Of a DNA stretch of 64,000 bases, positions 1 through 12,820 are shown one piece after another. The DNA is from Megamerina dolium (taxonomy: Eukaryota > Arthropoda > Insecta > Diptera > Megamerinidae). The position numbers and the translations under genes were made by a program. The notes below the pieces were generated by a model, which saw only the letters and a list, made by a program, of their open reading frames with translations, searched no databases and was not told the DNA's origin. Where the stretch lies: the NCBI GenBank assembly GCA_963854835.1, contig OY978525.1, positions 89,357,807-89,421,806 of the forward strand, written 5' to 3'. Position 1 is the first letter of the stretch, and each line of letters starts with the position of its first letter.

Positions 1-2613
1 ATGCTCCAATAGATTGTCATCTGTCAATTAGAGGAATACAAACTAGAATACGATTAGCTTCTAAATACATATACAATACATACTCGAAAAAGTAATTACG
101 TTTTTTTTTTTTCGTTTTACATGGGAACGTGTGTGAGTGTGCATCGTAGGAAAATGCATACATTGTGAAGAAAAATGATGTGTGTGTAAATAAATAGAAA
201 GGATAAAATATAAGTGAAACCAAAAAAAAAATGTAATCAAGCAACAAATCCTCTTTCGCACCTTTCTTTTTTTGTATTTGCTATTGTTGTTTTATTCCTA
301 TATCCTCTATATCAATGCTATTATATGAGCACTACTGTAAGTACTATATATACAACACTATTGAAATAACACATCATACGAATATATGTACTCGTATTGC
401 AAAAACAAAAAAACAAAAAACAAGGTGTTAATGGTGTCTTCTGTCGGTCGGCCGTTCGGTATTTCAAAAAGTGCAAAGAAAAAATCATAATAATAAAAAC
501 AGTAGGGAGCCGAGAGCAAATGGATATGGGACAACAAGAAAACATACAAAAGATAATGATGTCTAGTATGAAGTAAGTAATTGTTATATTATCAAGGATA
601 ATGGATGGCAGAAGTGTGGATGTGTGTGTGTATACTTAAAAGTACATACTTGAGAAAAGTATAAAAACAAAAAACAGACAAATAAACATAAACCTTTTAC
701 ACCATCTATTTATAATGAAAGTAATTACAAAATATAGTTGTGTGTAATTATAACAGCATAAGTGATTAAATGAATTGTATTGTTGCAAATTAACTTATTT
801 ATTAATGTTATATTAACTATAAATTTACTGATTTTGTTAGAATTACGAAACGCAATTATTTAACAGTCTTTGCCTTTTCAGAAAGACAAATCTTTCCATT
901 TTCAGGATATCTAACTGTCAATAGACAAATTGACAATTCTTCCCAATGTAAAGGTCTACCATGGAAAAGCTTCTGAAAAATGTCAAATTCAAACGGCAAA
1001 TATATTTACAAAAAGGTTTTGCTAGTCCAATTGTTCATCAATGTGTCAAATCAAGTCATTCAATCAAAATTGTGCTTCATTGCTGACGATGAATTATTCG
1101 ACAAAATGTTTATTTGTTCTAGTTTGGAGTTTCAAACATGTGGAGCCAGTAGAGCTAAGCCTTTTAGCAGAATTCGCTAAGTTGAGGCAGCAGAAGTTTG
1201 CAACCAACAATGGTCTATTCTACACGAATTAGTAATATTGCAACTCGAGTATTTCTTACTCGGTAAGTCGAGCTAAATATTCATTCGTGTATCAACCCGA
1301 GTTGTATTTTGTGTTAATGTGAACTAAGATCATTGATTTTTTTTTAATTCAAAATTTACAACTCGCAACTTGTCAACCAAGAAACTCATCAACTCCGATT
1401 GTAGTAATATTTTATCGCTAACATAAAGCTAGAGAACCCTATTAGACGCCAAACTAATAAGCTGCCAAAACTCGGCTACTGTTCTTGAACAAGCCTTTAC
1501 TTATGTTGCCATCAAAAAAAGAGATTCGAGAAGTAGCTCTTCACGAAAATTTCTGTTTTTCTAAATTTAAGTTTTTAAAGTTAGCGACCAATGGTGGTTG
1601 TAGTAGTTAAGTATTGCAGCATTTGTGTATTTTCAGGATAACACTTGGTTCTAAGTGAAACGGCGAAACACATCATAGATAGACACAAACGTAGAGTAAA
1701 GGTAGCGCTCTTACTGAAAACTTCAGAGGAACTTACTGTCAAAGTTAAGACATAGCTTTTGAAAGTCTCTTGACACATGTCGTCATCAACAGCTCTTGTA
1801 GGCATTCTTTAGAAGCTGCTCCTCACAAATCATACTATTTGATATTGACAAACAATGGTGGTATTAGAAAAAGGAACCTTATGCCTCAATTTGTGTATAT
1901 CTTCTGAATAATCCTCAAGTAACAATTTGCACTTAAATAAGTTTTATACACTTCCATAAGGATTTCATAACCCTTCCTAGGGAATGTTTGAATAAATCGA
2001 TATAAGAAGGTTTTGAATTTAGGAAAAAATTCTTCATGTTCTATAGCACTTTGAGAAGAAAAACTTTATTAAACAGCTTTTGGGCTGCTGGATGGAAGCA
2101 ATTTCGTAAAGCCACATTGCTATGGTTTCCAATTGGACTTTAGGGAACCTATCCAAAAGCTTTTTTGTAGCAGTGTACTTATACAATTGAGAGCATTGAC
2201 TTTATTTTGTTCCGCTTATCAGCCACTTTTATAAAAGCAAAACCAATTTAGAGCCGAGTAGCAATTTCTCAGTCAAAATTACTTTCCTTTACGAAGCAAA
2301 AAAGCAAAGTGATATTAGCTGTTAAGAGACACATATCGAACTGGAATGTGTTACTGGGAATTTTATCTCCAAGTGGAATAATGAAGAAAACCCCTTGGTC
2401 CACCATAATAATAGATTCAATGGAGTATATAATACATTGACCTAAAAGAATACTGCTAACGGCATTGTAAGAGAGCGATGTTGCAAAACTGCACTAATTT
2501 TGATTTTTTTGGAATAATGTCAACATTAAAAACACGATAGATGACAATGACAATGGTGTTCATGAAACATGAGATAAACGCGCCACAACATGGCAGTATA
2601 ATGCTCATGGCAT
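1..2613. other. AT-rich non-coding DNA, nothing recognised
   Basis: Short homopolymer tracts and small AT-rich open frames of at most about 80 codons, none with a recognisable domain, codon bias or splice context. Probably intergenic or 5' intronic DNA of the host locus. I see no repeat family here that recurs elsewhere in the window. Confidence 0.6.
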
Positions 2614-4008
2614 TACTACTTACTTACTTATGTGGCCATAACAATCGAATATCGATTTAGGCCGAATAAAACATGCTTCGCCAGCCATCTCTGTTCTTCG
2701 CTAGCTGGCGGTGTCAGGTTCTCCAGTACTTAATCTTACCACCGGAGATGGAACGACGTCCTCCAGCGGGCTCCGAATATAACACCTTCTTAGCTGGAGC
2801 GTGTTCTTACATTCGCTCGACATGACCTAGCCAGCGTAACCGATTTTGATTTTGATGCGCTTTACTATGTCAATAGAGACTTGTAGAGTGTAGTTTTCGT
2901 TCTTCGAGAGAGGGCTGGACTTCTCAATTGCTTACTTAGCCCAAAGTAGCACCTGTTTGCAAGAGTGATCCTTCGCAATATCCCCAGGCTGACGTCATTA
3001 CTGCTCTTAATCCTGGTTCCAAGGTATACAAATTCCTTTACTACTTCAAAAGCGTAGTTGTCAACAGTGAGGTACTGTCCAAGACGCCGGGACTCTTTGT
3101 TTGTTGACACTAGATACTTCGTTTGCCCTCGTTCACCGTGAGACCCATTCGACGTGACTTTCTTTCTGAGTCTGAGAATGCTGCACTGACTGGTCGTGTG
3201 TTCATGCCGATTATGTCAATATAGTCGGCATACGCTAACAGCATGACACTTTTGTTGAAGATAGTGCCATTATGTCGTAGATCAGCAGCTCGTATTATTT
3301 TCTCCATAATAAGATTGAAGAAGTCGCACAATAACGAATCACCTTGTCTGAAACCTCGTTCGGTATTAAAGGGTACAGAGAGGTCCTTCCCAATTTTCAC
3401 TGCCCAACAGGAGTTATGCAGTGTCATTCTACAAAGTCGAATGAGCTTTGCAGGAATACCGAACTCAGACATTGTTGCGTAGAGGTAATCCCTTACCGGA
3501 CTGTCGAAAGCGGCTTTATAATCAACAAATAGGTGGTGTGTGTCGATCTGTTTTTCTTGGGTCTTCTCCAGGATTTGGCGCAGTGTGAAAATCTGGTCGA
3601 TGGTGGATTTACCAGGTCTGAAGCCACACTGATACGGTCCAATCAGGTTGCTGAGCATAGGCTTCAACCTTTCACACAGTACGCTCGATAGAACCTTGTA
3701 TGCGATGCTCAGGAGACTTATTCCACGGTAGTTGGCGCAAATTGTGGGGTCTCCTTTTTTATGTACAGGATAGAGAACTCTGAGCCTCCAATCATCAGGC
3801 ATGCTATCATCCGACCATATTCTGCTTATGAGCTGGTGCATGCGGGTGAGCAGCTCATCGCCTCCGGTCTTAAACAACTCGGCAGGCAGGCCATCAGCAC
3901 CTGCAGCTTTGTTGTTCTTCAGCCTTAAAATTGCCGTTTCAACCTCGTCATAGTCGGTTGGTGGAACATCAACACCATCATCTGTAATTCTGGTTATCGG
4001 GCAATCTC
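2614..4008 (-). mobile_element. RTE/BovB-like non-LTR retrotransposon, 5'-truncated copy A
   Basis: The 3' end lies at the left, with a TACT/TTAC microsatellite tail (about 2614-2632), typical of RTE-type elements. The - strand encodes part of a reverse transcriptase (3110-3877; motifs VHKKGDPTICANYRGISLL, GFRPGKSTIDQ, FVDYKAAFDS, RQGDS) and part of the post-RT region (2865-3110, YLVSTNKESRRLGQ-type). It breaks at about 4008, inside the segment just N-terminal of the RT, so the endonuclease is missing. Against copy B it lacks about 170 bases near 2870 (the segment matching about 16040-16208). The catalytic YADD box reads YADY, so the second Asp is lost. The reading frame is broken at 3110. 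Dead copy. Family assignment rests on the post-RT domain and the tail; confident as non-LTR, moderately so as RTE. Confidence 0.88.
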
Positions 4009-4713
4009 GACATTAAACAAACAAATTTATTAAAAATTTATAAATCAAAGTCATTCTGATGTATTTGCATAACAATAATATACTATTACTATTATATTTA
4101 TTCGTAAGAAGATATCAGATTCTACAAAATATCAGAAATGATTATAATTTCACTTCATCCAGATAGACAGACACTGACACAAAGAAATAGTAGTAGAACC
4201 AATTATCGTAGATACAAATTTCTGTATTTCCTTTTGCAATTCCGAAAGTATTTATTTCCTTAAAAAAAGCTATGTTCAATAAAACGATTACCTCCTTTAA
4301 ACGAAAAGTAGGCGTTTTTGTTTGTTTTCCCGCCAACTGCATGCGTAAGTAATAATGATGCCTCTACGTATTAAATGCAAGTAATGACTGTTGCTATGAG
4401 TATTGCATAAACATAGGCGGACACAGCCACTTATTGTTGGAATTCTACTCGACTTCACTTCAAAAACCACAATATGTAATATATATCGTCAGCATACAAT
4501 AATGCATGAGCAGGAAGAAAAGAAAATAAGAAGCCTGCAAATGAAAACAAATGAAGAAAAACCGAGAATGAAAGGAAATGAACGCCCATAATCCGCTAAT
4601 GATCACTCGTCGTCATATAACTGCGCACATTATAACCACAGAGAAGACATAAAGGACATATGCTGTGATAAGGATCTTGTTACATTGTGTTTTTGTATTT
4701 GTTTTTTGTTTTT
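4009..4713. other. AT-rich spacer, nothing recognised
   Basis: Between the RTE copy and the first mini-me/DINE element. Small open frames only, none recognisable. Confidence 0.5.
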
Positions 4714-6305
4714 TATACCCTGCATAATGCAATATGCATGGTATATTCATTTCGGTCAGATGTTTGTGTCCACTTGAAGGAATCTCCGGAGATATAGACA
4801 TGGATATATATTCGCGATCAGCGTCGATTAAATTTTCGATTTAACGATGTCCGTCCGTCCGTCCGTCCGTCCGTCCGTCCGTCCGTCTGTCTGTCACCTG
4901 GCTGGTTCGCACGATAACTTGAGTAAATATTTAGCTATTTCGATGAAATTTGGCATAAGTAATCTATGATCCAAGGGTACGGAGGGGATTGATATTGGGC
5001 ATGATCGGTTAATAACCACGCCCACACCAAGCATTCAAAGCGACTAACCTCGAAATTTTCAAAATCTTTAACTTGCTATAACTCACATAATATACCACTT
5101 GGGACAACAATATTTTGCACATAGAGTTATATTATACTACTATATAACCTCGCCAAAAGTGGGTGAGCCACGCCTACTTTCTAGCGTAGCTCCCATACAA
5201 AGTGTCTGTACTTCTTTTAAATTGAAACTGCTGTAACTTCTACAATCTTCTGTCTAGAATAACCATAATTGACACTTAGAATAATATCGTAGTCGGTAAT
5301 AATATGGCAGAAAATCAGTGTGCCACGCCCACTCCTTTTTGGGTCTCCCATACAAAGTTGCGGAAATTAAAAAAAATGTTACCGGTTATTTCTTGCAAAC
5401 TATTCAGCGTAGAATAACGAGATTTAAGGTGTGAATTAGTATTGTACGAGCAACTAGGCTCACAGAAAATGGGCGCAACACGCCCAGTGTTTATCGTAGC
5501 CCCCATACAAAATTTAAATTGAAACAGCTGTAATTTCGGCAATCTTCTGTCTAGAATAACCATAATTGACACTTAAATTAATATCGTAGTCGGCAAAAAT
5601 CTGGCAGAAAATCAGTGTGCCACGCCCACTCCTTCATGGGTCTCCCATACAAAGTCGAGTGAATTAATCTAAAATTTTAAGCTCCATAGCTTACAAACCA
5701 TTTAGCCCAGGACAACGAGACTTAGGGTATGGATTAGTATTGTATGAGCAACTAGGCTCACAGAAAATGGGCGCACCACGCCCAGTGTTTATCGTAGCCC
5801 CCATACAAATTTTAAATTGAAACAGCTGTAACTTCGGCAATCTTATGTCTACAATAACCATAATTGACACTTAAATTAATATCGTAGTCGGAAATAATCT
5901 GGCGAAAAATCAGCGTACCACGCCCACTTCTTATTGGGGCTCCCATGCAAAGTTGAGGAAATTAAACAAAAATGTTAACCACCATAACTTAGAAACTATT
6001 CAACGTAGGACACCAAATTTAAGGTGTGGATTAACATTGAAAAATTAATTGGATTTACTAGAAAGTGATAAGCCACGCCCACTTTTTATATAGCTCCCAT
6101 ACTAAGCCTCGGAATTATCTTAAAATCCTTTTATTTCGTCAAAGTCAACCATATTTCGGGTGTAAATTAGTAGTATATGCAAAAATTGTTTCTCGAAAAG
6201 TGGAAATAAAAGAAAAGTTGGATATTCGAGTAAACTTTTTATATATAAATCTACATATGCAGGGTATAGTTTGGTCGGCCCCAGCCGACTGTAAGGAGAT
6301 TTTTG
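4714..6305 (+). mobile_element. mini-me/DINE-like non-autonomous element, copy 1
   Basis: Non-coding element. The left end TATACCCTGCATA (4714-4726) is the perfect reverse complement of TATGCAGGGTATA (6256-6268), forming subterminal inverted repeats. Just inside the right end is a hairpin, GTCGGC-CCCA-GCCGAC (6274-6289). A GTCY tract of eleven units (nine GTCC, two GTCT) starts at 4849. The body is an array of diverged monomers marked by CCACGCC(C/T)A boxes near 5018, 5168, 5323, 5478, 5620, 5776, 5918 and 6073, with alternating spacings of about 142 and 155 bases. A GTCY tract plus a (TA)n spot is the known description of dipteran mini-me elements; subterminal repeats, central tandem repeats and a 3' hairpin are known for DINE-1/Helentron-type elements. 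Small open frames inside are chance. Confidence 0.85.
4849..4892 (+). repeat. GTCY tetranucleotide microsatellite in mini-me/DINE copy 1
   Basis: Nine GTCC units followed by two GTCT units. The same site holds about 4 units in the 22543 copy, 8 in the 47817 copy, 5 in the 49693 copy and 5-6 in the 58650 copy, so this is the longest expansion in the window. Confidence 0.95.
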
Positions 6306-7942
6306 TAACTTACATCTGATCATAATAACAAACTAAGTACCTACGAGTGTATTTTGACAAATTGCAGTTTTGCTGGGTAGTGTGAAATGTTTAGTAAATA
6401 GAAAATGTGAAAATAATTGAAATTTTTATACTTTTGTAAGGATACCCATTACAGTAGTAAAAAATTAATGTTGCAGAATTAGTATGACAATTTCACGAAT
6501 CATCTTAAAAAATTTTTCATTTGAAAAAAAGTTTTCAATCGACAAATCAATGCAAAAAGTATTAAATGCTAAATTTCTGTCACTTTTTGGGTTAAAAAAA
6601 ACCATTGTTCAACGCCTATCCTCTATCATTCTATCTGAAGCTGGCCAAATTCGTTTTTGATTATATAGAATTTTTCAGTTTCACACAATATGGAAGTCTA
6701 ACAACATTTATCAAATTTACCAAACAGACATAAAAATATCGTTATATGTACGTGTGCTCTATGTTTATGAGGGCGAGTAAAGTTTTTTGCGCACAAATCG
6801 TATAGAAAAACAACAAACTACCAATGATTCTAAGTATATTTGCGGAATAAAGTCGATATTAATCAAAATGCGCAGAGTTAAAGTTGGGCAAATATACAAT
6901 ATGTAAAATCAACTGTAGATCCTTTCTTTGCTATACGATTTGGCAGGATTTTTCGTCAGACCAATTTGACCCGTCCTAATATATATGTCTCTTCTATGTA
7001 TTTATGTGGTGGTTCACCGCCATTATTACCATTACCGCTTTGTAATTGAAACATCAGCTACTGGATCCTTTTTGATCGTAACAACTGCTACTGATATTCC
7101 AACGATGTACATATATATGTACCTATGATATATAGTGATATTATTGTTGTTAGTGTTGATAAGATAGTATTTATAGTAGGGTTCTTGCTTGTTGCGTTGT
7201 TCATTTAACAATTGACTAATCCGGCTAATGTACTTTTCGCACATTCTCACAGAGTGCCCATCATTCATATATGAGATGAGAGCAGAAGTGTTTATTGGTA
7301 GCTACATATACATATGTACCTTGTTGTCATCCAAACAATAGCAATACAATATAAGCGGATTTATGAAGTGTTGCAGGCGTTGTAATACTGACTACTGTAC
7401 AAGTTACACATATGAATGTGTGAAATTGGTATATGAATTCAAAGTTCATAAACGATCTGTGAATATTTTTTCACTTTTCATATTTGACTGCTGCTTCATC
7501 TTCTTCATAATATTCCTCTCCTGTTAATCATCCATTTAACGATGTATGTACATATGTACGTACGTATGTCTGCACTTATCAAGCAAATCCCGGAAGATGC
7601 CATGCTGTGTGGTAAATATCAATTTTATTCAGTTCAGTTGGATTAGTGTGGAAAATTCAATTTTATAAATGCATACTCGTACGTTTATTAAAGCCGATGT
7701 GTAGTGTGAGTAGTGAAGTTTGTCGTATACATTCTTCAATGACATTTAATTGAAGTAATTAATCTGCTCAGTACGTAATTATGAAACTAAATTGCAGCAC
7801 CAATGTGCAACAATTGTTGTTATAGGTTATTAGTAAAATAATGAATGTTGGACATACATACTTGCATATTAATACAAATATGCCAACGGTATTACAAGTA
7901 TTAGATTAATATAATATTAATAAGCACATATGCAAACATATA
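6306..7942. other. AT-rich non-coding DNA, nothing recognised
   Basis: No repeat family recurring elsewhere in the window and no convincing open frame. Contains short alternating pyrimidine-purine motifs (GTACATATGTAC type, near 7550 and 7855) common in fly non-coding DNA. Confidence 0.55.
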
Positions 7943-8843
7943 CAAGGTGCAACAATTATGTATTAAGACTGCCTCTAGAAAACATATCTGCTAATTTTTC
8001 GGTATATTCTCCTCCTGATTCAATACACTTGTTACATCGATTTAATAGTGATGTTCCAGCTCATTTTTCGGAATTGCCTCCAGTGCCCTCGTCGAAGCCC
8101 GTTGTATGGTCTGAATGTTATAAAAAAAGCATCCTTTCAACTTCAATTTCAGTTTTGGGAACAAAAAGAAGTCGCACGGTGCCAAATCAGGTGAATACGG
8201 CGGGTCATTCAACACACAGATCTGATTCCGAGCCAAAAATATACGAACAATGAGTGCTGTGTGACTCGGTGCATTATCGTGCAACAGAGACCAAGTTTTT
8301 GGATCGCGGTATTCTGGTCGAACACGACGGATTCTGGACATCAAACGCTTCAAAACTTCGAGGTAACATGCGGAAGTAACTGCTTGACTAGTTGGAAGAA
8401 ATTCTTTGTGGATAATTCCTTTGCTATCGAAGAATGTAATGAGCATTGTTTTGATTTTTGATGGAACTTTTCGTGTTTTTTTGGCTTGTGGTGAACGACT
8501 CTCTGCCATCCACAAACCGTTTATGCCATATAAAAACATTTGATCTTGATAAACAAGCATCGCCATACGCTTGCTGGATCATTCCGAATGTTTCTGATGC
8601 ACTTTTACCAATTTTTGCGTGGAATTTAATGATCGCTCTTTGCTCCATGTTAAAATTTCAACATCAAACGAACCCGTGTTTTGTAAAATGAATGTCAATA
8701 AACATGAAATGCCAACCAAATGCGATGAAATTTTGAGAGTTAGTAGAGGAAGGTTGAAGCTTCAAAACGCATGTGCTCACACATAGATGGCGCGCTTGGT
8801 TGCTGAGATATGGTTCGAGTCTTAATACATAATTGTCGCACTG
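7943..8843 (-). mobile_element. mariner transposon, internally deleted, with TIRs and TA target duplication
   Basis: Terminal inverted repeats of about 28 bp (7943-7971 and 8816-8843; shared core CAATTATGTATTAAGACT) are flanked by TA on both sides (7941-7942 and 8844-8845), the mariner/Tc1 target duplication. At about 901 bp it is shorter than the usual mariner of about 1.3 kb. The transposase reads on the - strand. The missing 0.4 kb removes the middle of the protein. The element is non-autonomous but structurally intact at both ends, so transposase supplied in trans could in principle mobilise it. Confidence 0.93.
8042..8648 (-). pseudogene. mariner transposase, deleted and frameshifted
   Basis: Starts at ATG 8648 with the helix-turn-helix region (MEQRAIIKF, then NVFIWHKRFVDGRES, about 51 residues). 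After an internal deletion near 8496 the reading continues in another frame (8566-8042) with the C-terminal catalytic half. Two catalytic Asp are visible, in HDNAPSH and SPDLAPCDFF; 34 residues separate the HD and PCD aspartates, the spacing expected of mariner D,D34D enzymes. The first catalytic Asp (in the GDETW region of mariners) lies in the deleted part, and the halves are out of frame. No active protein is expected. Confidence 0.92.
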
Positions 8844-8926
8844 TATATATATGTCAATATATTATCGCCCTATAGTTATATCGTTATATTTTTATCAACC
8901 ATATATTATGCTTATTACTCTTATAG

Positions 8927-9700
8927 TTTTTGTTTTTTTTTTGCGGTAAGGTGGTAACAAAATGGCTGACCCACTGACCCGTAACTGTCGTCACAATTAC
9001 AGAGTGTGTCGTCGCAGACACTAAAAACTTCCCCCTCCATCAAGGACCTTTGAACCTACCCCGGAACCACGGTAGTATTACTTCGGGGTAGGGCCCTAGT
9101 GAGTCTTTATTTAGTCGTTTTGACCTATGTCCAGGTCCCGCTTCTTTCTTCTGTGTACACATTACGTATACCGCGGAGTAGCGTTCCAGTTTTCTTCGTA
9201 TAACCCGATTTGCTGCTCCAATAGGCTCCTTTCATTATTCCATCTTTCGCAACTGAAGAAGGTATGCTCTACGTCGTCTTCTTCCGCATCATCGTATACG
9301 CATCTGGCATGCGCTCTCTTCCCCATTCTATGTAAATATTTACAGAAATAGCCGTGGTAGTTAAGTAATAATTAACCTCTCCGTGTCTTCGCCCATCCAT
9401 TCACATAGGCTTGGTATAATTTTTATGGTCCATCTGCCATACGTGTCGTTCTCCCATTTCTCTTGCCAAATATTAATTGTCTGCTATCTTATTTGCTTTT
9501 CAGCTTTTGGTGTAAAGCCTCCAGATTTTTTAGTAGGTATAACTTTTTTCGCTCTTCTGCTAGCAAGCCAATTGGTGTTACACCCGCTATTTCCAGCACC
9601 GCACTATGGGAATTTAGCCACTCTTGCATGCATATCATCACATGATTGAGTTTTCCCTGTGTTTCTACTGTATTTCTTGCAGTTATAGTAAATATCAAAC
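8927..9700 (-). mobile_element. R1-like non-LTR retrotransposon, 3' fragment
   Basis: On the - strand, separate frames encode the C-terminal end of an R1-type ORF2. Segment 9698-9489 carries IAGVTPIGLLAEERKKLY. Near 9480-9370 is WQEKWENDTYGRWT followed by IIPSLCEWM. After a frameshift, about 9360-9166 encodes HGYFCKYLHRMGKRA, CVYDDAEEDVEHTFFSC and ERWNNERSLL. R1-group elements usually have a Cys-rich motif (C-x2-C-...-H-x4-C) here; the second Cys is Asp. A poly(T) tract at 8926-8942 is the poly(A) tail read from the other strand. Everything upstream of the RT C-terminus is missing. Clade inferred from motif style; R1/LOA-group alternatives are possible. Confidence 0.82.
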
Positions 9701-10385
9701 ATTTAGTCCCACCAAAATCTTCAATTTACTTTATGAATTTTCTATAAATACCTAGCTGCTAACAAATAAATTAAACCTAATTTCCTGTTTCAAATGAGTC
9801 CCCAATTCTCTATTGAAGAAAAATTAAGGAAATAAATATTTAAACTCAAATTAAAAATCCGAACATTTATTATTAATTCATTCTGAATGCAACGAATCAA
9901 AAAAAAATAACATGATACCATTTGGCAGCTCTAGATAGTATCTAGATAAGCGCAGTTGATTGGTGTGTGCATCGAATTTTGCTGAGTTATGTGTATTTTG
10001 TACACAAACCAATGAAGTTCTAATTTCGTACTAATGCTGAAGAACTTATAATTTCTCCTGTGTATGCTTTACTGCAAAAAGCATACACAGGATGGCGCTG
10101 TAATTACACTCGAGCATTGATGTACAAAGTATTTTTAAAAGGATGAGAATTTTAACATTCAAATAAAAACAAAATTAAAGTAGAAAACGGATTGACTGCG
10201 GCTGCAACATTGCAACAACCGTCAACACTTAGATGACATAGGCTTGGTGATGGAAGTTTTGCGCCGAAAATCCAATCCAAAATTAAAAATCGGCGCAACG
10301 ACCTATGTTCTATGTCCAAATTGTTCCGATTATGACACAATTTTTAGACGTTGAAGCGATAACATCAATAAGAATCGTTCTATAT
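9701..10385. other. AT-rich spacer with one perfect hairpin
   Basis: Nothing coding. Holds the perfect short-spacer inverted repeat at 10056-10092, listed separately. Confidence 0.5.
10056..10092. repeat. perfect 15-bp inverted repeat, 7-base spacer
   Basis: The left arm TCCTGTGTATGCTTT (10056-10070) pairs fully with 10078-10092 across the spacer ACTGCAA. The repeat stops sharply at both sides and is not part of a larger TIR element. It resembles the two other perfect hairpins at 18334 and 60740. Confidence 0.95.
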
Positions 10386-10706
10386 TAGGATTGTGCGATT
10401 AATTGTTTGTTCAAAAAGTCTGATTTATCAAATTATTCGACAAATCGCTTGATCAAAATTATGATTTATCAAAATTGAAATTATTCGATTAATCAGAATT
10501 TTAATTAATCGCAATCATTTTCATGTTTATTTTTTTCTTTATTTGTGAAATATTTGAAATATTATAAATGTTTTGAATTTTTTTTTTTAGAATAATTTCA
10601 ATTTTGAATAATCAAAATCATGATAATTCGATTAATTTCATATGTGATTAATCGAATACTTTGTTTAATCAATATTTCTGAACAAACGATTAATTGCACA
10701 GCCCTA
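10386..10706. mobile_element. palindromic ATTAATCG-type MITE
   Basis: The left end (GATTGTGCGATTAATTG near 10389) is an imperfect inverted copy of the right end (ATTAATTGCACAGCCCTA, ending 10706), and the interior holds many ATTAATCG-like motifs in both orientations. Ends of the GGGCTGTGCGATTAATCG type occur in animal hAT-derived MITEs, but I could not find a clear 8-bp target duplication, so the superfamily is uncertain. A much shorter relative lies at 62369-62444. Confidence 0.6.
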
Positions 10707-12015
10707 CTTTATTCCAAAATTCCAATTCCACTGTAGCATTTTAATTGAAATAAAACCGGCGCAATTGCACTAATGTGAACACAACGTTCATGGATATAGC
10801 GTTCATGGGAAATCTAATGTAAACAAGCACTTACATATGTAGAAGGACGAACTAAGTGCAACACAACGACGACGACGACGACCTTCATAACTTCTGCGTG
10901 CGTGCGAATACATTCTCCCTTTCTATGCATTTTTGTGCGAACAGATATGGCAATTCCATAGTCGACGTTCTATACATTTGAAAGTGATATTTTAATATTA
11001 TTCTATATTATATATTATGGACGAGGATTGTACGTTTATATTAATGATTATTGTCAGTGTAATTGTAGTGTACTTGGAGTGTATTAAACTAATGACAACA
11101 AGAAGGGTGTGAGTGCAAGAAATATATTTGGGTCATGAAGTTAGTGGTTTATTTGCCATAACGTCCAAGAAATTAAAACAGCGTGATCCTGAACAATTTC
11201 CCATCGCAACTCCCATGAAATCCACATTCTTTGATGCTTTATTCAGCCTCACAAAGTTGTAAAAGCATTCCGACTGACCTTATATTGATGTTTTTTTTTC
11301 ACGAAAAGCCTTAAATAAAGAGTGCAATGCCTTGTAACATAAAATAAATATTGTCCTTTTATTTCATTATCATATTTCATTTCATCATTTCGATTTACTA
11401 TCATTTTGATTTACAGCGTTATCGTATTAATATTTGTGCACACAAATTGCAGTTGTCATTTTACGCATGAAAGTAGAAAAGTTGAACTTTAATGTGTTCA
11501 AATACATCCGTCTACGCATGCATTGGAGGTCCAGTTTAATACAAATCATCAGTGCCTGTCATGTAAAGTCAACCCGGCCAAGTGTTGCACAATGTGCAGT
11601 TTGCCTTCGTGCTTTCACACGATGTTATGCTTTCGCTTCTCAGTTGCTGTTTAACTATTAACGAAGCAAGACTGTCGCGCATGTTTGAAAAAACAGTGAA
11701 CACGAAAGTAAACGACGATATTCTGCGATGCTTGCTCACCATTTCACAGTGCATAGTTTTTATAAAGCCACTGTAGAAGCACCTACTCCCTTTGACATAC
11801 ACATACTAATGCAAATGTTTTAGTATTCATGTGATCGGAATTAATGTAAAGCAACAATTATAACGTACAACATACTCCGTAACTTGTAGTGCTGTCAAAT
11901 TCTCATAGTACTCTTAAATATTTGTTTATTTGAAGAGAAAAAACGAATCCAAAAACCGCAATAAAAATGACTTTGTCTAACTTGATTAGCTTAAATATTG
12001 TTAAATAAATAAATA
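10707..12015. other. non-coding DNA, nothing recognised
   Basis: A short CGA run near 10867 and chance open frames of fewer than 80 codons on both strands around 11430-11800. No domain seen. Confidence 0.5.
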
Positions 12016-12646
12016 TTGTTTCTTTCAGACTTAACTTATTATTTAAATGAATTAAATTTGAAACTACAAGGAAAAGAAAAAACCTTACCCGATCTGTTTG
12101 AAAAAGTTATAAGTTTTCAAACCACTTTATATTTGCTCTTAGCTGAGGTTCGGTCGGGTGATTATTCAAATTTCCCACGAACTGCTGCTATTATTGCTAA
12201 CACAAAAGGTCTTACAAAAAAAGATGACCATGTCAACATTTTGGAAACCCTTTTTTTTAATTTTGAGGAGAGATTCAAAGACTTTAAGAAAGTTCAGAAT
12301 GTAATTGATCTCTTTAAAAATCCATTTACCTGTGATATATGCAAGTATGAATTTAAAATTCAAGTAGAACTTGTAATCTTGCGTAGCGAAATGAGCTTTA
12401 ATATATGTAGTAAGTAGTACTGAGTTTTGGAGAAATTTAGACGACTCTTTGTATCCTCAACTCAAAGAAATTTCTTTAAAGTATTTATCACTTCTCCCTT
12501 CAACATATTTTTGTGAACAAATTTTTTCTGACTTAAAATTCATTTGCTCCAACCACAGAAATAAATTAAACAGGAGCCATATTAAAAATATTCTTTTAGC
12601 AAGAAACTGTTCCAAGAATATTGATATTAATAATAATATTAATTAA
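12016..12646 (+). pseudogene. hAT transposase, C-terminal half, broken
   Basis: The first open part (to 12415) reads FLSDLTYYLNELNLKLQGK, a block typical of the hAT group related to ZBED/GTF2IRD2-type domesticated genes, and later TFT-like Cys-containing residues (CDICKYEF). Stops at about 12410-12420 interrupt it. After a frame change (about 12422-12646) comes FWRNLDDSLYPQLKEISLK and then STYFCEQIFSDLKFICSNHR followed by NKLNRSHIKNIL, the C-terminal hAT dimerisation region. There is no ATG at the left edge. The sequence TTTCTTTCAG just upstream resembles a 3' splice site, so the first codons may once have been an internal exon of the element. Confidence 0.87.
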
Positions 12647-12815
12647 TAAACCTCATTTTTTTTATTCTTTTTGTTGATAAAAAAAAAACAAAATAAAACA
12701 CAACTTTATACGCCAGACATATTTGATACGTTTTTTTGTTCTTATAAGCACTGTGCAGCGCAATTCTCTCTCGCGCTCACCAATACACACTTAAAAATGA
12801 TTTTGCCGACCCCTG
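12016..12815 (+). mobile_element. hAT transposon 3' remnant with terminal repeat
   Basis: Codes for the C-terminal part of a hAT transposase and ends with TTGCCGACCCCTG at 12803-12815, which on the other strand is the hAT-type terminal sequence CAGGGGTCGGCAA. The 5' half and left terminus are missing. The eight bases after the terminus in the ancestral sequence would be ATTTAGAT, now split by the MITE insertions that begin inside it. Confidence 0.85.
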
Positions 12816-12820
12816 ATTTA

